Positions 61,953-64,000 of a DNA stretch of 64,000 nt are shown piece after piece. Position 1 is the stretch's first letter; the number at the start of each line of letters is the position of its first letter. A program made the position numbers and the translations under genes. The notes under the pieces were generated by a model. The model had not been told where the DNA came from. It searched no databases and worked only from the letters and a program-made list of their open reading frames with translations. Origin of the DNA: CAVSUB01 sp963730995 (GTDB lineage: Bacteria; Acidobacteriota; Vicinamibacteria; Vicinamibacterales; 2-12-FULL-66-21); contig CAVSUB010000013.1 of the NCBI GenBank assembly GCA_963730995.1, positions 2,170,001 through 2,234,000 of the forward strand, written 5' to 3'.

Positions 61953-62741
61953 TCAATGGGGAGTCTGCCGGGCGAGGCTGTCTCGAAGCGGCTCGAAATA
62001 GAGATTCTCCAGATCCACCCACATGTACTTGCCGATCACGACGTAGCCGTGTCCGGCGAAGTAGTCGAGAATCTGCTGCCGAACGGGCAGGAGTCCCTCG
62101 ACGCACACCAGCGAAGGCTTGAAGCGCTCGATGTCGAAGCCCGCGAGCGCTTGAGGCTCGTGCAGCTCGATGTCCATAGAGAGAAAATCGATCCGCTGGA
62201 TCTTTTCCGAGTCGAGGATGTCGTCGAGCGTCATCGTCGGAACGTCACGCACTTCTGCGGGATCCCCGAACGACTTCACGAAGGCCTCGTTCGACGAGGC
62301 GACCTGGTCTTTCCTGCGTCGAAGGTAGAGACGCGCCGTGTGATTCGATTGATTCGAAACGAAGAACGGCAGGAACCTGGTCCGAGGCCGGTACGCCTTG
62401 TACTCGTCTGCGAACTCCCGCTGCGGCTCGATCGCTATACCCGACCACCCCAGCCTGGATTCGAGGTAGTACGTCTTGCTCGCCACTTTGTAGTGATTGG
62501 CGCCCACGTCGACGAACACACCACCAGGCCGGTCCTGGAAGTAGTCGCGAATGAGCCATTCTTCTTCACGCTCCGAGAAGTGATCGGGACCGTACTTCTT
62601 CTTGAAGCCGGCGAGCTCAGTCGCGCTCATCGCCGAACTCCCGGATGTTCCAGAGGCGTCGGCGCGCCCATTCTGCTGCGCGCGGCAGCTTGCCACCGCC
62701 ATCACTCCCGCCAGACCGAGAACCGCCGCCTTGAACGTCAC
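61953..62741 (-). CDS. FkbM-like methyltransferase-fold protein with a lipoprotein-type signal
   Basis: 262 residues. The first 20 residues end in GVMAVASC, a lipobox-like site. The FkbM domain then shows GVFVDVGANHYKVASKTYYL (SAM-binding motif I, DVGAN), GIAIEPQREFADEYKAYR, and the late FkbM block MTLDDILD with IDFLSMDIELHEPQALAG. FkbM enzymes methylate sugars or polyketides using cytoplasmic SAM, so an exported copy is unexpected. Activity is therefore uncertain. Confidence 0.8.
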   Translation of the reverse strand: MTFKAAVLGLAGVMAVASCRAQQNGRADASGTSGSSAMSATELAGFKKKYGPDHFSEREEEWLIRDYFQDRPGGVFVDVGANHYKVASKTYYLESRLGWSGIAIEPQREFADEYKAYRPRTRFLPFFVSNQSNHTARLYLRRRKDQVASSNEAFVKSFGDPAEVRDVPTMTLDDILDSEKIQRIDFLSMDIELHEPQALAGFDIERFKPSLVCVEGLLPVRQQILDYFAGHGYVVIGKYMWVDLENLYFEPLRDSLARQTPH

Positions 62742-62877
62742 GGCGGAGATCTTACCGGATTCACGAAATGGTCCGCTCTGTGGATTGCCCTCGTCGTCTG
62801 TCGAGCGGAAGCACTCGGCCGACTTTGCGGGATCGAAGCCGAACGCCGCGTCCGCCCCATCAGGATTGATGATAGAA

Positions 62878-63897
62878 ATGCACTACATGCAGAATGTTCT
62901 CCGCGCTTTTAGTCTCGCTCTCATTTCCGTCGTCGGGCTCGGCCGGATCGTGGGTGCCCAGAACCCCTCTCCTCCTTCGCCTGCGTGGGCCTACGGCTTC
63001 CCGCCCCTGGCCGATGACCAACCGGCCGTGAGCGGAACCCCCGCCCCCGCTGCGACGCCGGCGCGTCCACCGGACACGTCGCTCAAGCGAATCCCGGGCA
63101 GCTCCAAGGAGTTCACGCTGGCGCACATCCGGGACTATTGGGACGTCGGCGACTGGTTTCCCGAGGACCACCCGCCGATGCCCAGCGTGGTCGTCCACGG
63201 TCGTCAGCCGCACGTACGAGGCTGCGCGATGTGTCACATGCCGAACGGCAAAGGGCGGCCGGAAAACGCTCCGATTGCGGGTCAGTCGTACGCCTATATC
63301 CTTCAGCAGCTGACAGACTTCAAGAACGGCCTGCGCGCGAGCGCCGATCCTCGGAAGCTCAACACCACTCAGATGATCGAAGCCGCGAAGGACATGACGG
63401 ACGATGAGATGAAAGCGGCCTCTGAGTATTTCTCGTCGATGAAGTGGACGCCGTGGATCCGCGTCGTCGAGGCCGCGGACGTGCCGAAGACGCGGCTCTC
63501 CGGCAACGTGTTCATGCCTCTAGCCGAAGGCGGCACAGAGCCCCTCGGCAATCGCATCGTCGAATCACCGGAGAGTGCCGAGCGCTTCGAGCTTCGCGAT
63601 CCGCGCTCGGGCTTCATCGCCTACGTTCCACCCGGCAGCCTTCAGAAGGGCGCGGCGCTCGTGGCGAGCGGCGGTGGCAAGACGACGCCATGCGGCGTCT
63701 GTCACGGCACCGACTTGAACGGCCTGGGCCCGGTCCCTGCGATCGCCGGGAGATCGCCGAGCTATCTCGTGCGCCAGATGTACGACATGCAGCAGGGCAC
63801 CCGCAAGGGCGCGTGGTCTCCGCTGATGAAGCCTGTCGTGGCGAATCTGACGCAAGACGACATGCTGGCTATCGCAGCGTACGTGGCGTCACGCTGA
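62878..63897 (+). CDS. Secreted di-heme cytochrome c (c4/c553-like)
   Basis: 339 residues. A signal peptide (AFSLALISVVGLGRIVGAQ) and a proline-rich spacer (about 30-66) precede two cytochrome c domains. The heme sites are CAMCH (about 116-120) and CGVCH (about 277), with axial Met candidates in NTTQMIEAAKDMTDDEMKAA and PLMKPVVANLTQDDMLA. It probably shuttles electrons in the periplasm. The start could also be the ATG at 62869, three codons earlier. Confidence 0.9.
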   Translation: MHYMQNVLRAFSLALISVVGLGRIVGAQNPSPPSPAWAYGFPPLADDQPAVSGTPAPAATPARPPDTSLKRIPGSSKEFTLAHIRDYWDVGDWFPEDHPPMPSVVVHGRQPHVRGCAMCHMPNGKGRPENAPIAGQSYAYILQQLTDFKNGLRASADPRKLNTTQMIEAAKDMTDDEMKAASEYFSSMKWTPWIRVVEAADVPKTRLSGNVFMPLAEGGTEPLGNRIVESPESAERFELRDPRSGFIAYVPPGSLQKGAALVASGGGKTTPCGVCHGTDLNGLGPVPAIAGRSPSYLVRQMYDMQQGTRKGAWSPLMKPVVANLTQDDMLAIAAYVASR

Positions 63898-64000
63898 CGC
63901 GCATCGGGATCCGCCGTCCTGGGTCCGGGATCCGTAGACACCGGGCTATTCGACTTGTTCATGCCAACCCTTACGACGTCCGCTGATCTCTGGCCACGAT

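Noticed and set aside
63905..63934. Two CGGGATCCG copies after the final cytochrome gene
   Set aside because: Short, partly palindromic GC-rich words; too little to call a repeat element or terminator.
1..64000. tRNA, rRNA, riboswitch, CRISPR array, prophage or intact transposase
   Set aside because: Looked for by eye on both strands in the gaps; no cloverleaf, spaced repeat array or transposase frame was found.

Overview
This high-GC window (no tRNA, rRNA, CRISPR array or intact transposase seen) reads like the chromosome or metagenome bin of an Acidobacteriota member, most likely of the Vicinamibacteria (subdivision 6) type. The pointers are three ADOP-type duplicated permeases, a VWFA-related acidobacterial protein, a PQQ alcohol-dehydrogenase-like operon, Tat-exported molybdenum hydroxylase subunits, several beta-propeller (PD40) proteins, DUF1080, and many small regulator/VOC/SRPBCC/DinB genes. 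The lineage call is inference from gene content.

Layout. 1-2448: minus-strand operon of a secreted CIA30-like protein, a di-heme cytochrome c and a PQQ-dependent dehydrogenase cut by the window edge. 2514-2884: attC-like inverted repeat plus a 40-codon YdeI fragment. 2865-7331: ECF sigma/anti-sigma pair, REP-like hairpins, small hypotheticals, an RMD1/DUF155 protein and an ECF41-type sigma factor. 7532-10685: VOC protein, membrane protein, then a hypothetical-histidine kinase-response regulator operon. 10759-15451: outer-membrane barrel, serine hydrolase, remnant of an APH(6)-type kinase, PhnB-like protein, Tat amidase. 15765-21763: large LuxR (LAL) regulator and an FAD oxidase that share an identical 15-base upstream site, then a membrane-anchored beta-propeller lacking the usual kinase domain. 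21778-24540: DinB, SpoT-like HD hydrolase, SRPBCC-ArsR operon with a readable promoter and two operators, YjbR. 24559-31545: GH67 alpha-glucuronidase, two-subunit molybdenum hydroxylase, and a PadR-ADOP unit in which the ADOP gene is deleted and partly inverted. 31693-38871: beta-propeller protein, HELEH metallopeptidase, SPFH protein, 2-hydroxyacid dehydrogenase, DUF2239 and a CE12-like esterase. 38968-45781: two tandem double-thioredoxin proteins, tyrS, M28 peptidase, VWFA protein. 45902-50742: APC-USP-MgtE fusion and a secreted hypothetical. 50887-57041: exported Gfo/Idh/MocA protein and two tandem ADOP permeases. 57281-63897: lysophospholipase-like hydrolase, enolase-superfamily enzyme, DUF1080 protein, cobyrinate diamide synthase, exported FkbM-like protein, di-heme cytochrome c.

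Five otherwise intact conserved genes carry a single 1-base indel (near 892, 25454, 39454, 48538 and 55778). This looks more like residual sequencing error than five recent gene deaths. True decay is seen in the YdeI fragment, the APH fragment and the rearranged ADOP gene at 29744-31217.

Functionally the window combines periplasmic oxidation (PQQ and molybdenum enzymes feeding cytochromes c), hemicellulose/pectin use (GH67, CE12-like, DUF1080, enolase superfamily), envelope transport and stress functions, and several small autoregulated transcription units whose operators can be read directly.
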